A stretch of DNA of 64,000 bases, taken from positions 62,001-126,000 of the forward strand of contig CAVTFN010000007.1 of NCBI GenBank assembly GCA_963734065.1, given 5' to 3'. Below, in pieces: positions 32,910 through 41,498 of this stretch; the first letter of the stretch is position 1, and the number at the start of each line of letters is the position of its first letter. Position numbers and translations under genes: made by a program. The notes under the pieces were generated by a model. The model worked only from the letters and a program-made list of their open reading frames with translations. It had not been told where the DNA came from and did no database searches. This DNA comes from DATBLE01 sp963734065. GTDB taxonomy: Bacteria > Actinomycetota > Thermoleophilia > Gaiellales > Gaiellaceae.

Positions 32910-34163
32910 ATGCTTTCCTGGATCGCCAACGCCTGGCGGGTTCCCGAGCTCCGCCGCCGGCTCCTCTTCACCGCCTTCGTCCTCGCCCTGTACCGCCTCG
33001 GGAGCTTCATCCCCGCGCCGGGGGTCGACTCCGCCCAGATCAAGACCTACTTCGGGAATCAGGGCGGCACGGTTCTCGGCCTGCTCAACCTGTTCTCGGG
33101 GAACGCGCTCTCGCGCTTCTCGATCTTCGCGCTCGGGATCATGCCGTACATCACGGCGTCGATCATCCTCCAGCTCGGGGCGGTGGTCGTCCCCACCCTC
33201 GCGCAGCTTCAGAAGGAAGGCGAGGCCGGCTACGCCAAGATCAACCAGTACACGCGGTACCTGACGGTCGTTCTCGCCGCCGCCCAGGCGATCGGCTACT
33301 CGTACCTCTTCCGCCGCCAGCACATCCTCAGCGCCAACACGGGCCGCCTCGTCCTGATCGTGGTCACGCTCACCGCCGGCACGACGCTGCTGATGTGGTT
33401 CGGCGAGCAGATCACGAAGCGCGGTGTCGGCAACGGCATCTCGTTGCTGATCTTCGCCTCGATCATCGACCGCGCCCCGCTCGCCGTCCGCGCCTGGATC
33501 GACGGCGGCCCGACCACGAAGCTCTTCTTCCCGCTGCTCGCGCTCTCCGTGATCGTCGCCGTCGTCTTCATGCAGGAGGGGCAGCGCCGCATTCCGATCC
33601 AGTACGCGAAGCGCCAGGTCGGGCGACGTATGACCGCAGGGGGCTCGACCTACTTACCCCTGCGCGTGAACATGGCAGGCGTCATCCCGATCATCTTCGC
33701 CGCCGCGGTGATGGCCTTCCCACCGACGATCGGGCAGTTCTTCCCGCAGACCCAGCCGTGGATCAACCGCAACTTCACGCAGACCGACTGGCCCTACCTG
33801 ACGATCGAGGCGATCCTGATCATCGTCTTCACGTACTTCTACACCGCGGTCCAGTTCAACCCGGTCGACCAGGCGGAGAACCTGCGGAAGTACGGCGGCT
33901 ACATCCCCGGGATCAGACCCGGTCCGCCGACTGCGCAGTACCTCGACCGAGTGCTCTCGCGGTTGACGTTGCCGGGATCGCTCTACCTGGCGATCGTCGC
34001 CGTGCTGCCGACGTTCCTCATCCAGTTCTTCCACTTCTCGCAGTCGACCAGTACGTTCCTCGGCGGCACCTCGCTGCTGATCATCGTCGGAGTCGCGCTC
34101 GACACCATGCGCCAGATGGAATCGCAGATGATGATGCGGTCGTACGAAGGATTCCTTCGGTAG
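32910..34163 (+). CDS. secY: Protein translocase channel subunit SecY
   Basis: SecY (417 residues) is the pore of the general secretion system, with ten transmembrane helices expected. Visible signatures are LGSFIPAPGVD in the first periplasmic region, FALGIMPYITASIILQL (the TM2 motif), RGVGNGISLLIFASI and QFNPVDQAENLRKYGGYIPG. ATG at 32910. The adk gene starts 22 bases after its stop. Length is slightly short of the average 430-440 but complete. Confidence 0.97.
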   Translation: MLSWIANAWRVPELRRRLLFTAFVLALYRLGSFIPAPGVDSAQIKTYFGNQGGTVLGLLNLFSGNALSRFSIFALGIMPYITASIILQLGAVVVPTLAQLQKEGEAGYAKINQYTRYLTVVLAAAQAIGYSYLFRRQHILSANTGRLVLIVVTLTAGTTLLMWFGEQITKRGVGNGISLLIFASIIDRAPLAVRAWIDGGPTTKLFFPLLALSVIVAVVFMQEGQRRIPIQYAKRQVGRRMTAGGSTYLPLRVNMAGVIPIIFAAAVMAFPPTIGQFFPQTQPWINRNFTQTDWPYLTIEAILIIVFTYFYTAVQFNPVDQAENLRKYGGYIPGIRPGPPTAQYLDRVLSRLTLPGSLYLAIVAVLPTFLIQFFHFSQSTSTFLGGTSLLIIVGVALDTMRQMESQMMMRSYEGFLR

Positions 34164-34185
34164 TGGCCCGCGCCGGCGGTAGGGC

Positions 34186-34764
34186 GTGAACATCCTTCTT
34201 CTCGGCCCGCAAGGGTCAGGCAAGGGAACCCAGGCGAAGCTGATCTCGCGCACCTACGGGATTCCGCAGGTCGCGACAGGGGACATGATCCGCGAGATCA
34301 AGGAGCTCGACACGGAGCTCGGGCGTCGGGTCCGGGAGATCTACGACCGGGGCGACCTCGTCGACGACGCGACCATCGTCGAGCTGATCGAGTCGCGGCT
34401 CGACCGCGGTGACACGATCCCCGGCTTCGTCCTGGACGGGTTCCCGCGGAACACCGCCCAGGCCGAGGCGCTCGACGAGCTCCTGGCCCGGCTCGGCCGC
34501 GGCCTCGACGTCGTCTTCGAGCTCCAGGTCGGCGACCGCGAGGTGCTGCTCGAGCGGCTCGCGAAGCGGGCAGCCGAAGAGGGGCGGACCGACGACACTC
34601 CGGAGGCGATCGGCAAGCGCCTGGAGATCTACGACCGGGAGACGGCCCCGCTGGTCGAGTACTACCGCTCGACCCGCGGAAACGTCGTCGGGATCCATGC
34701 CGACCGGTCGATCGACGACGCCTTTGCCGAGATCCGCGCGACCCTCGACCAGGTGACCGCCTAA
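34186..34764 (+). CDS. adk: Adenylate kinase
   Basis: Interconverts ATP + AMP and two ADP. The P-loop GPQGSGKGT is at residues 7-15, the AMP-binding part holds GDMIRE, and GFVLDGFPRNTAQAEAL is the family signature. At 192 residues it is the short form: the LID between about 125 and 140 lacks the long zinc-type insertion. The GTG start at 34186 gives the correct MNILLLGPQG start. Position between secY and map is conserved in many bacteria. Confidence 0.97.
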   Translation: MNILLLGPQGSGKGTQAKLISRTYGIPQVATGDMIREIKELDTELGRRVREIYDRGDLVDDATIVELIESRLDRGDTIPGFVLDGFPRNTAQAEALDELLARLGRGLDVVFELQVGDREVLLERLAKRAAEEGRTDDTPEAIGKRLEIYDRETAPLVEYYRSTRGNVVGIHADRSIDDAFAEIRATLDQVTA

Positions 34765-34766
34765 AC

Positions 34767-35528
34767 ATGATCATCCGCAAGTCGCCCGACGAGCTGGAGC
34801 GGATGGCCCGCGCGGGGCGGATCGTCGCCGACACGATCGCCCTGATCGGCGAGCACGCCCGGCCCGGTGTCACCACCGCCGAGCTCGACGAGCTCGCGGA
34901 CGAGTACATCGCCGGACAGGGCGGCTACCCGACGTTCAAGGGCTACCGCGGCTACCCGGCGGCGACCTGCCTCTCTCCGAACTCGATGATCGTTCACGGC
35001 ATCCCCGGCCCGTACGAGCTGACCGAGGGCGACGTCCTGTCGGTCGACGTCGGCGTCACGCTCGACGGCTTTGTCGCCGACTCGGCGTACACGTTCGCGA
35101 TCGGCGAGATCTCCGCCGACGCCGAGCGCCTGCTCGAGGTGGGACAGGCTGCGCTGGCGGCGGCGATCGAGCAGTGTCTCGTCGGCCACCGGCTCTCGGA
35201 CATCTCCCACGCGGTGCAGCTCGTGACCGAGGCGGCCGGCTTCTCGGTCGTCCGCAGCCTCGTCGGACACGGCGTCGGGCGGTCGATGCACGAGGATCCG
35301 CAGATCCCCAACTACGGCCAGCCGGGCCGTGGGCCGCTGCTCGGCGAGGGCATGACGTTCGCGATCGAGCCGATGATCACCGCGGGCGGCCCGGACATCG
35401 TCGTCCACGACGACGAGTGGTCGATCTCGACCGCGGACGGCACGCTTTCTGCCCATTTCGAGCACACCGTGGCAGTCACGGAGGCCGGTCCGCGGATCCT
35501 GACCGCAACACCCGTTTTGCTACGATGA
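34767..35528 (+). CDS. map: Methionine aminopeptidase, type I
   Basis: Removes N-terminal methionine (253 residues). The five metal ligands are D94, D105, H168, E201 and E232, with H78 and H175 as catalytic-site histidines. The motif GHGVGRSMHEDPQIPNYG is clear. ATG at 34767 is two bases after adk. The following gene should usually be infA but is not found. Confidence 0.97.
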   Translation: MIIRKSPDELERMARAGRIVADTIALIGEHARPGVTTAELDELADEYIAGQGGYPTFKGYRGYPAATCLSPNSMIVHGIPGPYELTEGDVLSVDVGVTLDGFVADSAYTFAIGEISADAERLLEVGQAALAAAIEQCLVGHRLSDISHAVQLVTEAAGFSVVRSLVGHGVGRSMHEDPQIPNYGQPGRGPLLGEGMTFAIEPMITAGGPDIVVHDDEWSISTADGTLSAHFEHTVAVTEAGPRILTATPVLLR

Positions 35529-35629
35529 GCGCTCACGGCGCAGCCGCCGCTGTGCCGTGGTTCTATCCATTTTCGATCTCGGGCCGAGAAGGCGAGGTCG
35601 AACTGAGGAAGGATGGCGGTTTCGTACCG
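35529..35629 (+). other. Map-rpmJ spacer where infA is normally found
   Basis: This 101-base gap is too short for infA (about 73 codons), and no frame in it resembles IF1. It contains a GC-rich inverted repeat near 35576-35606 (CTCGGGCCGAG and flanks) and GAGGAAGGATGG before rpmJ. A second transcription start or processing site is possible. Confidence 0.5.
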
Positions 35630-35743
35630 ATGAAGGTCAGAGCGTCCGTGAAACCGATGTGCGAGCGTTGCCGCGTGATCAAGCGGCACGGTACGACCAT
35701 GGTCATCTGCACGAACCCCCGCCACAAGCAACGGCAAGGCTAG
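35630..35743 (+). CDS. rpmJ: 50S ribosomal protein L36, zinc-binding form
   Basis: A 37-residue L36, MKVRASVKPMCERCRVIKRH at the start. Zinc ligands are C11, C14, C27 and H32. ATG at 35630; the frame is open further upstream but the family start is unambiguous. It leads the alpha part of the run, ten bases before rpsM. Confidence 0.96.
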   Translation: MKVRASVKPMCERCRVIKRHGTTMVICTNPRHKQRQG

Positions 35744-35752
35744 GAGCAAGCG

Positions 35753-36130
35753 TTGGCACGGATCGCGGGTGTGAACCTCCCGAATCAGAAGCGGCTCGAG
35801 ATCGGGCTGACCTACATCTACGGCATCGGACCCACCAGCGCGCGCAAGATCTGCGCGGCGCTCGACCTGTCGCCCGACGAGAAGATCAAGGACCTCACCG
35901 ACGAGGAGGTCACGAAGCTCCAGCGCCACATCGACGACCAGTACCAGGTCGAGGGTGACCTCCGCCGTGAGCGCCAGCAGGCGATCAAGCGCCTGGTCGA
36001 GATCGGCGCCTATCGTGGGATCCGCCACCGCCGCGGGCTGCCGGTCAACGGGCAACGCACCAAGACCAATGCCCGGACCCGCAAGGGGCCGAAGAAGACG
36101 GTCGGGCGCGGCAAGAAGGCGGCGAGGTAA
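35753..36130 (+). CDS. rpsM: 30S ribosomal protein S13
   Basis: S13 (125 residues) contacts P-site tRNA and the 50S subunit. MARIAGVNLPNQKRLEIGLT, the helix-hairpin YGIGPTSARKI and RGLPVNGQRTKTNARTRKGP are canonical. TTG start at 35753 with AGGAGC ahead. rpsK starts at the base after its stop. Length is normal. Confidence 0.97.
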   Translation: MARIAGVNLPNQKRLEIGLTYIYGIGPTSARKICAALDLSPDEKIKDLTDEEVTKLQRHIDDQYQVEGDLRRERQQAIKRLVEIGAYRGIRHRRGLPVNGQRTKTNARTRKGPKKTVGRGKKAAR

Positions 36131-36535
36131 ATGGCCCCTCCCAGGAAGGCAGCCGGCCGCGGGCGCACCCGCCGCCGCGTCAAGAAGAACATCGCGATCG
36201 GGCAGGCGCACATCAAGACGTCGTTCAACAACACGATCGTCTCGCTGACCGACAAGGACGGCGCGGTGATCGTGTGGGAGTCGGCGGGCTCCGCCGGCTT
36301 CAAGGGCTCGCGGAAGTCGACCCCGTTCGCCGCGCAGGTGACCGCCGACGCGGCTGCCCGCAAGGGGATGGAGCACGGCCTCCAGAAGGTCGAGGTCTTC
36401 GTCAAGGGCCCGGGTTCGGGTCGCGAGACGGCGATCCGGTCGCTCCAGGCGGCCGGTCTCGAGATCCTCGGCGTCCGGGACGTCACCCCGCAGGCACATA
36501 ACGGCGTGCGGCAGAAGAAGCGGAGGCGCGTCTAG
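36131..36535 (+). CDS. rpsK: 30S ribosomal protein S11
   Basis: S11 (134 residues) lines the mRNA exit. AHIKTSFNNTIVSLTD, the segment KGSRKSTPFAAQVTAD and VKGPGSGRETAIRSLQAAG, with HNGVRQKKRRRV at the end, all match. The N-terminal 20 residues are Lys/Arg-rich. The stop shares a base with the rpsD GTG start. Confidence 0.97.
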   Translation: MAPPRKAAGRGRTRRRVKKNIAIGQAHIKTSFNNTIVSLTDKDGAVIVWESAGSAGFKGSRKSTPFAAQVTADAAARKGMEHGLQKVEVFVKGPGSGRETAIRSLQAAGLEILGVRDVTPQAHNGVRQKKRRRV

Positions 36536-37155
36536 TGGCCCGCGACCGTTCTCCGAAGTGCAAGCAGTGCCGTCGCGAGGGGATGAAGCTGTTCCTCAAG
36601 GGCGAGCGCTGCCTGACCGAGAAGTGCGCGATCGAGCGCCGCAGCTACCCGCCGGGCGAGCACGGCCGCGGCCGGATCAAGCAGTCGGAGTATCTGCTCC
36701 AGCTGCGTGAGAAGCAGAAGGCGCGCCGGTACTATGGCCTGCTCGAGAAGCAGTTCCGGACGTACTACGAGAAGGCCAACCGGCTTAGCGGCATCACCGG
36801 CGAGAACCTGCTCCGCATGCTGGAGACGCGGCTCGACAACGTCGTCTACCGGCTCGGCTTCGCCGCCTCGCGCGCGCAGGCCCGCCAGCTCGTCCGCCAC
36901 GGCCACTTCCAGGTCAACGGCAGGCGCGTGAACATCCCCAGCTACCAGGTCAAGCCGAACGACGTGATCACGATGCGCACCGGCTCATCGGCCGAGCAGG
37001 CCGTCCGCGACGCCACCGACCTGACCGCGTCGGTCGCGCCGTGGCTCCAGGCCGACCACGACGGTCTGACGGGGAAGATCCTCAAGTGGCCCGACCGGGC
37101 CGAGATCGACACCCCGGTGCAGGAATCGTTGATCGTCGAGCTCTATTCCAAGTAG
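36535..37155 (+). CDS. rpsD: 30S ribosomal protein S4, zinc-binding form
   Basis: S4 (206 residues) initiates 30S assembly and in E. coli represses the alpha operon. The N-terminal zinc site uses C9, C12, C26 and C31, a form missing in E. coli. The S4 RNA-binding domain is seen in LDNVVYRLGFAASRAQARQL and VRHGHFQVNGRRVNIPSYQV. GTG start at 36535. A short hairpin and a purine-rich ribosome-binding site separate it from rpoA. Confidence 0.97.
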   Translation: MARDRSPKCKQCRREGMKLFLKGERCLTEKCAIERRSYPPGEHGRGRIKQSEYLLQLREKQKARRYYGLLEKQFRTYYEKANRLSGITGENLLRMLETRLDNVVYRLGFAASRAQARQLVRHGHFQVNGRRVNIPSYQVKPNDVITMRTGSSAEQAVRDATDLTASVAPWLQADHDGLTGKILKWPDRAEIDTPVQESLIVELYSK

Positions 37156-37170
37156 GACATTCGAAGTAGG

Positions 37171-37187
37171 GCCGGCCTGCGGCCGGC
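37171..37187 (+). promoter_or_regulatory. Intercistronic hairpin before rpoA
   Basis: GCCGGCC and GGCCGGC form a perfect 7-bp stem with a TGC loop in the 48-base rpsD-rpoA gap, directly before the Shine-Dalgarno GGGAAAGG of rpoA. It is the fourth such hairpin in the operon (others lie before rplB, rplF and secY). Confidence 0.5.
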
Positions 37188-37203
37188 TTGGGAAAGGATT
37201 GCA

Positions 37204-38193
37204 TTGGCAACTCGCATGATCGAATTCCAGATCCCGAAGATCGTCCACGAGGAGGTCGACGAGGACCGCGGCGTCTTCGTGATCGAGCCCCTCGATCGCG
37301 GCTTCGGCTACACGTTCGGCAACTCGCTGCGCCGCGTGCTGCTCTCCTCGCTCGAGGGCGCCGCCGTGACCTCGGTGAAGATCGAGGGCGTCGCGCACGA
37401 GTTCACCACGCTTCCGGGCGTCCGCGAAGACGTCACGGACATCATCCTCAACCTCAAGAACCTGATCTGCCGCCTGCACGGCGACTCCCCCGAGGTCGAG
37501 GTCCGGCTCCAGAAGAAGGGCCCAGGCCCGGTGAAGGCCTCGGACATCCAGGCCCCGGCCGAGCTCGAGATCCTCAACCCGGAGCTCGAGATCGCCAACC
37601 TGGCCGAGAAGGGCAAGCTCGAGGTCACGCTGACCATCGGCCGTGGCCGCGGCTACGTGCCGGGTGAGCTGAACCGCGGGCCCGAGCACACGATCGGCGT
37701 GATTCCGATCGACTCGATGTTCTCGCCCGTCCGGCGGGTCTCGTACGACGTCGAGGCCGCCCGCGTCGGCCAGCGCACGGACTACGACAAGCTGCGGCTC
37801 GACATCACCACCGACGGGTCGCTCGACCCGCGCGAGGCGATCGGCCAGGCGGCCGAGATCCTGATCCGCCAGCTCGCGATCTTCACCGACATCGAGAAGA
37901 TCGAGGGCTTCGGCGAGGCGGCGGCCGTCACCGACGGCGGCGCGCCCGTCGAGCCGTCGCTCGCTCACGGGATGGAGAACTTCCCGATCGAGGAGCTCGA
38001 GCTCGGCGTCCGCTCGTACAACTGCCTGAAGCGGGTCGGGATCGAGACGATCGGCGACCTCGTGATGAAGTCCGAGAACGAGCTGGCCGCGATCCCGAAC
38101 TTCGGCAAGAAGTCGATCGAGGAGGTCAAGGAGACGCTCGCCACCCACGGCCTGCGCCTCCGTGGCGACGACGGGAGCAACGGAGCCGAGTAA
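37204..38193 (+). CDS. rpoA: DNA-directed RNA polymerase subunit alpha
   Basis: The alpha subunit (329 residues) dimerises to nucleate RNA polymerase and contacts promoters. The N-terminal domain has FVIEPLDRGFGYTFGNSLRR and ALSSLEGAAV-type sequence (LLSSLEGAAVTSVKIEGV). The C-terminal domain is complete (ELELGVRSYNCLKRVGIETI, then GKKSIEEVKETL). The TTG at 37204 lies eight bases after GGGAAAGG; an ATG at 37216 (MIEFQIPK) is an alternative start. One-base overlap with rplQ. Confidence 0.97.
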   Translation: MATRMIEFQIPKIVHEEVDEDRGVFVIEPLDRGFGYTFGNSLRRVLLSSLEGAAVTSVKIEGVAHEFTTLPGVREDVTDIILNLKNLICRLHGDSPEVEVRLQKKGPGPVKASDIQAPAELEILNPELEIANLAEKGKLEVTLTIGRGRGYVPGELNRGPEHTIGVIPIDSMFSPVRRVSYDVEAARVGQRTDYDKLRLDITTDGSLDPREAIGQAAEILIRQLAIFTDIEKIEGFGEAAAVTDGGAPVEPSLAHGMENFPIEELELGVRSYNCLKRVGIETIGDLVMKSENELAAIPNFGKKSIEEVKETLATHGLRLRGDDGSNGAE

Positions 38194-38678
38194 TGCGGCA
38201 CCACCGCTCAGGGAGGAAGCTCGGCCGCGACGCCTCGCACCGCAAGGCGCTCTACGCGAACCTCGCGGGCGCGCTGATCGAGCACGGCCGGATCAAGACG
38301 ACCGTGACGAAGGCGAAGGCCGTCCGGCCGATCGCGGAGCGGATGATCACGCTCGGCCGGCGCGGCGATCTCCATGCGCGCCGGCAGGCAATGGCCTACC
38401 TGCGCTCCCAGCAGGTGGTGCACACGCTGTTCGCCGAGGTCGCGCCCCGGTTCAAGGACCGTCCCGGCGGCTACTCGCGGATCATCCGCATCGGGCCTCG
38501 CCCCGGCGACGCCGCCGAGATGGCCTACCTCGAGCTCGTCGATTTCTCCGCGGAGGAGCAGGCCGAGGAGAAGGCCGAGCGCCGCCGGCTCCGGCTGCGC
38601 CGCCGCCAGGAGGCCGAGGAACGCGCCGAGGCCGAGGCCGCCGCAACCGAGGCTCCCGCTCCAGCTGCGGCCTCGTAG
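38193..38678 (+). CDS. rplQ: 50S ribosomal protein L17, tail ending on a palindromic element
   Basis: L17 lies near the tunnel exit. MRHHRSGRKLGRDASHRKAL and the segment GGYSRIIRIGPRPGDAAEMA confirm the family. The core ends near residue 118; about 42 more residues are E/A/R-rich and end in AAAS. The TAG stop occupies the codon that is GAG, CAG or AAG at the start of the other coding palindromes. Read through, the element would give GLSPKGTVPEEE in frame and continue to a TGA at 38745-38747, overlapping the GTG of the next gene. L17 may therefore once have been about 22 residues longer. Confidence 0.95.
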   Translation: MRHHRSGRKLGRDASHRKALYANLAGALIEHGRIKTTVTKAKAVRPIAERMITLGRRGDLHARRQAMAYLRSQQVVHTLFAEVAPRFKDRPGGYSRIIRIGPRPGDAAEMAYLELVDFSAEEQAEEKAERRRLRLRRRQEAEERAEAEAAATEAPAPAAAS

Positions 38679-38705
38679 GGACTGTCCCCGAAGGGGACTG
38701 TCCCC
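38678..38705 (+). repeat. Palindromic element, copy 4 (on the rplQ stop codon)
   Basis: GGGACTGTCCCC (38678-38689), loop GAA, GGGGACTGTCCCC. The stem has one central T-T mismatch. Its first G is the last base of the rplQ TAG. It lies between rplQ and the next promoter, so it may act as terminator of the ribosomal run. Confidence 0.85.
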
Positions 38706-38731
38706 GAAGAAGAGCACCGCCCGAACGCTCC

Positions 38732-38737
38732 TATAAT
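38732..38737 (+). promoter_or_regulatory. Consensus -10 box of a leaderless gene
   Basis: TATAAT at 38732-38737 is followed by six bases and then the GTG start at 38744, so transcription should begin at or next to the start codon. No clear -35 box is seen at the expected distance (38709-38714). There is no Shine-Dalgarno sequence. Confidence 0.6.
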
Positions 38738-38743
38738 CGACGG

Positions 38744-41497
38744 GTGAACGACGCCGGTCTGGCGGGCCGCACGCCGGACGTCGTCGGACGCGACGCCGAG
38801 TGCGCGCGCGTCGACTCGTTCGTCGAGGCTCTTCCGCAGGGTGCTTCCGCGCTCCTGATCAGGGGCGAGCCGGGGATCGGCAAGACGACGCTCTGGCGCC
38901 ACGCGATCGGCCGATGCCGCGCCGCCGGCCACCGGGTCCTGGTCACGCGCACCGCCGAGGAGGAGATGTCCCTCGCCCACGTGGGGCTCGCCGATCTGTT
39001 CGAGGAGATCGACACCGATCCCGCGCTCCTCCGCGACGACGACGCGATGGCGCGGGGACGCGCGGTGCTGACGGCACTTCGCGGTCTCGTGGACACCGGC
39101 CCGGTCGTGCTTGCCATCGACGACGCCCAGTGGCTGGACTCGGCATCTGCGCGGGCAGTGCGCTACGCCCTCCGCCGGTTCGAGACCGAGCCCGTGGGCG
39201 TGCTCGCGACGACGAGGGTCGGCGCCGACTCGGGCGATCCGCTGGCCGCGTCGACCGCCTTCGCCCCGACCAGCTACGAGCTGCTCGAGCTCGGCCCGCT
39301 CACGCTCGGCGCGCTCAGACGTGTTCTTGCCGCAACGGTTCCGAGCATCTCACGGCCGTTGCTCCGCCGGATCTACGCCGCGTCCGCCGGCAACCCCCTC
39401 TACGCGATCGAGCTGGCGCGCGGTCTCGAAACGGACGGCCGGACCTCGGGTCTCACCGACGGTCTGCCGCTTCCCGGCTCCGTCCAGGCAGCCATCGCCC
39501 ACAGGCTCGAGACCGTGCCGCCCGAGCTCCTGCCCGTTCTCGAGGTCGTATCCGCTCTCGGCCCGACGTCGGTCGGCGAGCTCGCGGACATCCTGACCGA
39601 GGTCCCGCTCGACGAGCTGCTGCCGGTCGCCGAGCAGCTCCGGTTGCTCGTCGTCGACGAGTCGCTGGAGGTCCGCTTCGATCACCCGCTCGTCGGCTCG
39701 GTCGTCTACGGGCGGATGAGCTCGCTTGCCCGCCTTGGTCTGCACGCGCGCCTGGCCGAGCAGGTCGGCGACCCCGACGCGCGGGCGCGCCATCTCGCCC
39801 TCTCGAACGCCGAGCCGGACGCCGCCGTCGCCGCACTCCTGGAAGCCGCGGCCGAGCGTGCACGCGCGCGCGGCGCGTCCGACGTCGCTGCCGACTTCGC
39901 CGGGCATGCTCTCCGGCTGACTCCGAGGTCCGACCCGCTCACGGCACGGCGGCGCGCGCTCGCCGAGATCGAGCATCTCGCGGCCGCCGGCGAAGCGGGG
40001 AGGGCGCTGGCACTCGCCGACGGGCTGATCGCGTCGCTGCCGGCGGGCCCGGAGCGGGCGGAGGCCCTGATCCGGCGCTTCTACGTCGGAGACGACGACC
40101 TCGAGCTCGCCGAGGCCCTGCTCGTCCGCGCGCTCGCCGACGCCGAGGGCGACGAGCGGCTCCGCGGCCGCGTGCTCGACCTGCTCGGCTGGCTGCAGGG
40201 GATGTTCCGCGGCGATCTCCGGCAGGGGATCGAATGTGCGTCCGAAGCGGTCGAGATCGCCGCCAGAGTGGGCGACGCCGGCTTCTCCATGCTCGCCGCG
40301 GGACACCTCGGCCACATGTCGGCGCTCGTCGGCAAGCCGCGACCCGATCTGATGGCGAGGGCCGTCGAGCTGGCCGTCGAGGTCGGAGCGCCGCGGCTCG
40401 GCGGCGGGCCGCGCGCCTGGCTCGCGAAACAGGTCTTCTGGGCGGGCGACCTCGACGGAGCACGTGCTCAGTTCGAGGCCGCACTGGCGACGGATCGCCG
40501 CTCGGGGAACGAGCTCGAGCGGCCCTATCGTCTGTACGACCTCGCACTCGTCGAATGCGCCGCAGGCAACCTCGCGTCTGCGGCCGAGATCGTCGACCAG
40601 GGGCTCGAGGCGGCGGGCGACGCCGACAACGCGGACGCCGCAGGCTGGCTCGTCTTTCCCCTTGCCATGGTCCAGGCCTGGCGCGGTCTCAGCGAGCCCG
40701 CACGGACGTCGGTCGGGTTGCTGCTCACGCAGACCAGACGGGCGCGGCTGCAGTGGATCGTGCGCGGCAAGAGCGTGCTCGGCCTGCTCGCGCTCTCCGA
40801 GGGCGATGCCGCCGGGGCGGCGGAGGAGCTCGTCGAGGCAGCGCGCATGCTCGAGCAGATGGGCTTCGCGCATCCCGGAGCGCTGCCGATCCTGCCCGAC
40901 GCGATCGAGGCGCTCGCCGGCACGGGCGAATCCGAGCTCGCCGAAGCGCTCAGGGAACGGCTCGAGCTGCAGTCGGCCGCGCTCGACAGCGCCTGGGCAC
41001 GGGCCGCGCTCGCCCGTTCCCGCGGCACGCTGCTGATCGCCCGGGGTGACCCGGAGGCAGCCGTCGCACCGCTCGAGGAGAGCGCCTCGACCTTCGACCG
41101 GCTCGGCTACCGGCCGGCTGCCGCCCGCGCCGTGCTGGCGCTCGGCCGGGCGCAGGCGCGGAGCGGACACAGGACACTCGCGGCCGACACGCTCGCGGAT
41201 GCCCGCAACCGCTTCGCCGAGATCGGGGCGGCGCACTGGGAAGCGCGGACGGTCGAAGAGCTCGAGCGCGCTGCTCCGGGACGGGCCACAGGCGTCCTCA
41301 CCCCTGCCGAGGCGCGGATCGCGGCGCTCGTGGCCCGTGGGCTGAAGAATCGCGAGATCGGCACGACGCTGTTCATGAGCGTCGCAACCGTGGAGGCGCA
41401 TCTGACCCGGATCTACCGCAAGCTCGCCATCCGATCGCGCACCGAGCTCGCGCGCCTGGTCGCAGACGGAAGCCTGTCGCTGGGCGACGACGGATAG
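38744..41497 (+). CDS. LuxR-family AAA/TPR regulator, first of a tandem pair
   Basis: A 917-residue LAL-type regulator. An AAA ATPase with Walker A GEPGIGKTT (41-49) and Walker B VVLAIDDAQWLD is followed by a long helical repeat region. A C-terminal LuxR helix-turn-helix occupies about 852-909 (LTPAEARIAALVARGLKNRE, then SVATVEAHLTRIYRKL). Members act as transcription activators whose ATPase and helical domains sense a ligand or protein; the inducer here is unknown. It starts at GTG 38744, leaderless, and ends one base before its paralogue, so both are probably one transcript. Many TPR-region motifs (RPYRLYDLALVECAAGNLA) recur in the neighbour. Confidence 0.9.
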   Translation: MNDAGLAGRTPDVVGRDAECARVDSFVEALPQGASALLIRGEPGIGKTTLWRHAIGRCRAAGHRVLVTRTAEEEMSLAHVGLADLFEEIDTDPALLRDDDAMARGRAVLTALRGLVDTGPVVLAIDDAQWLDSASARAVRYALRRFETEPVGVLATTRVGADSGDPLAASTAFAPTSYELLELGPLTLGALRRVLAATVPSISRPLLRRIYAASAGNPLYAIELARGLETDGRTSGLTDGLPLPGSVQAAIAHRLETVPPELLPVLEVVSALGPTSVGELADILTEVPLDELLPVAEQLRLLVVDESLEVRFDHPLVGSVVYGRMSSLARLGLHARLAEQVGDPDARARHLALSNAEPDAAVAALLEAAAERARARGASDVAADFAGHALRLTPRSDPLTARRRALAEIEHLAAAGEAGRALALADGLIASLPAGPERAEALIRRFYVGDDDLELAEALLVRALADAEGDERLRGRVLDLLGWLQGMFRGDLRQGIECASEAVEIAARVGDAGFSMLAAGHLGHMSALVGKPRPDLMARAVELAVEVGAPRLGGGPRAWLAKQVFWAGDLDGARAQFEAALATDRRSGNELERPYRLYDLALVECAAGNLASAAEIVDQGLEAAGDADNADAAGWLVFPLAMVQAWRGLSEPARTSVGLLLTQTRRARLQWIVRGKSVLGLLALSEGDAAGAAEELVEAARMLEQMGFAHPGALPILPDAIEALAGTGESELAEALRERLELQSAALDSAWARAALARSRGTLLIARGDPEAAVAPLEESASTFDRLGYRPAAARAVLALGRAQARSGHRTLAADTLADARNRFAEIGAAHWEARTVEELERAAPGRATGVLTPAEARIAALVARGLKNREIGTTLFMSVATVEAHLTRIYRKLAIRSRTELARLVADGSLSLGDDG

Positions 41498-41498
41498 C

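Noticed and set aside
35529..35629. A hidden or truncated infA
   Set aside because: No frame shows IF1 sequence such as a G-x-V-x-E-x-L-P-N-A-x-F pattern, and the gap is shorter than the gene.
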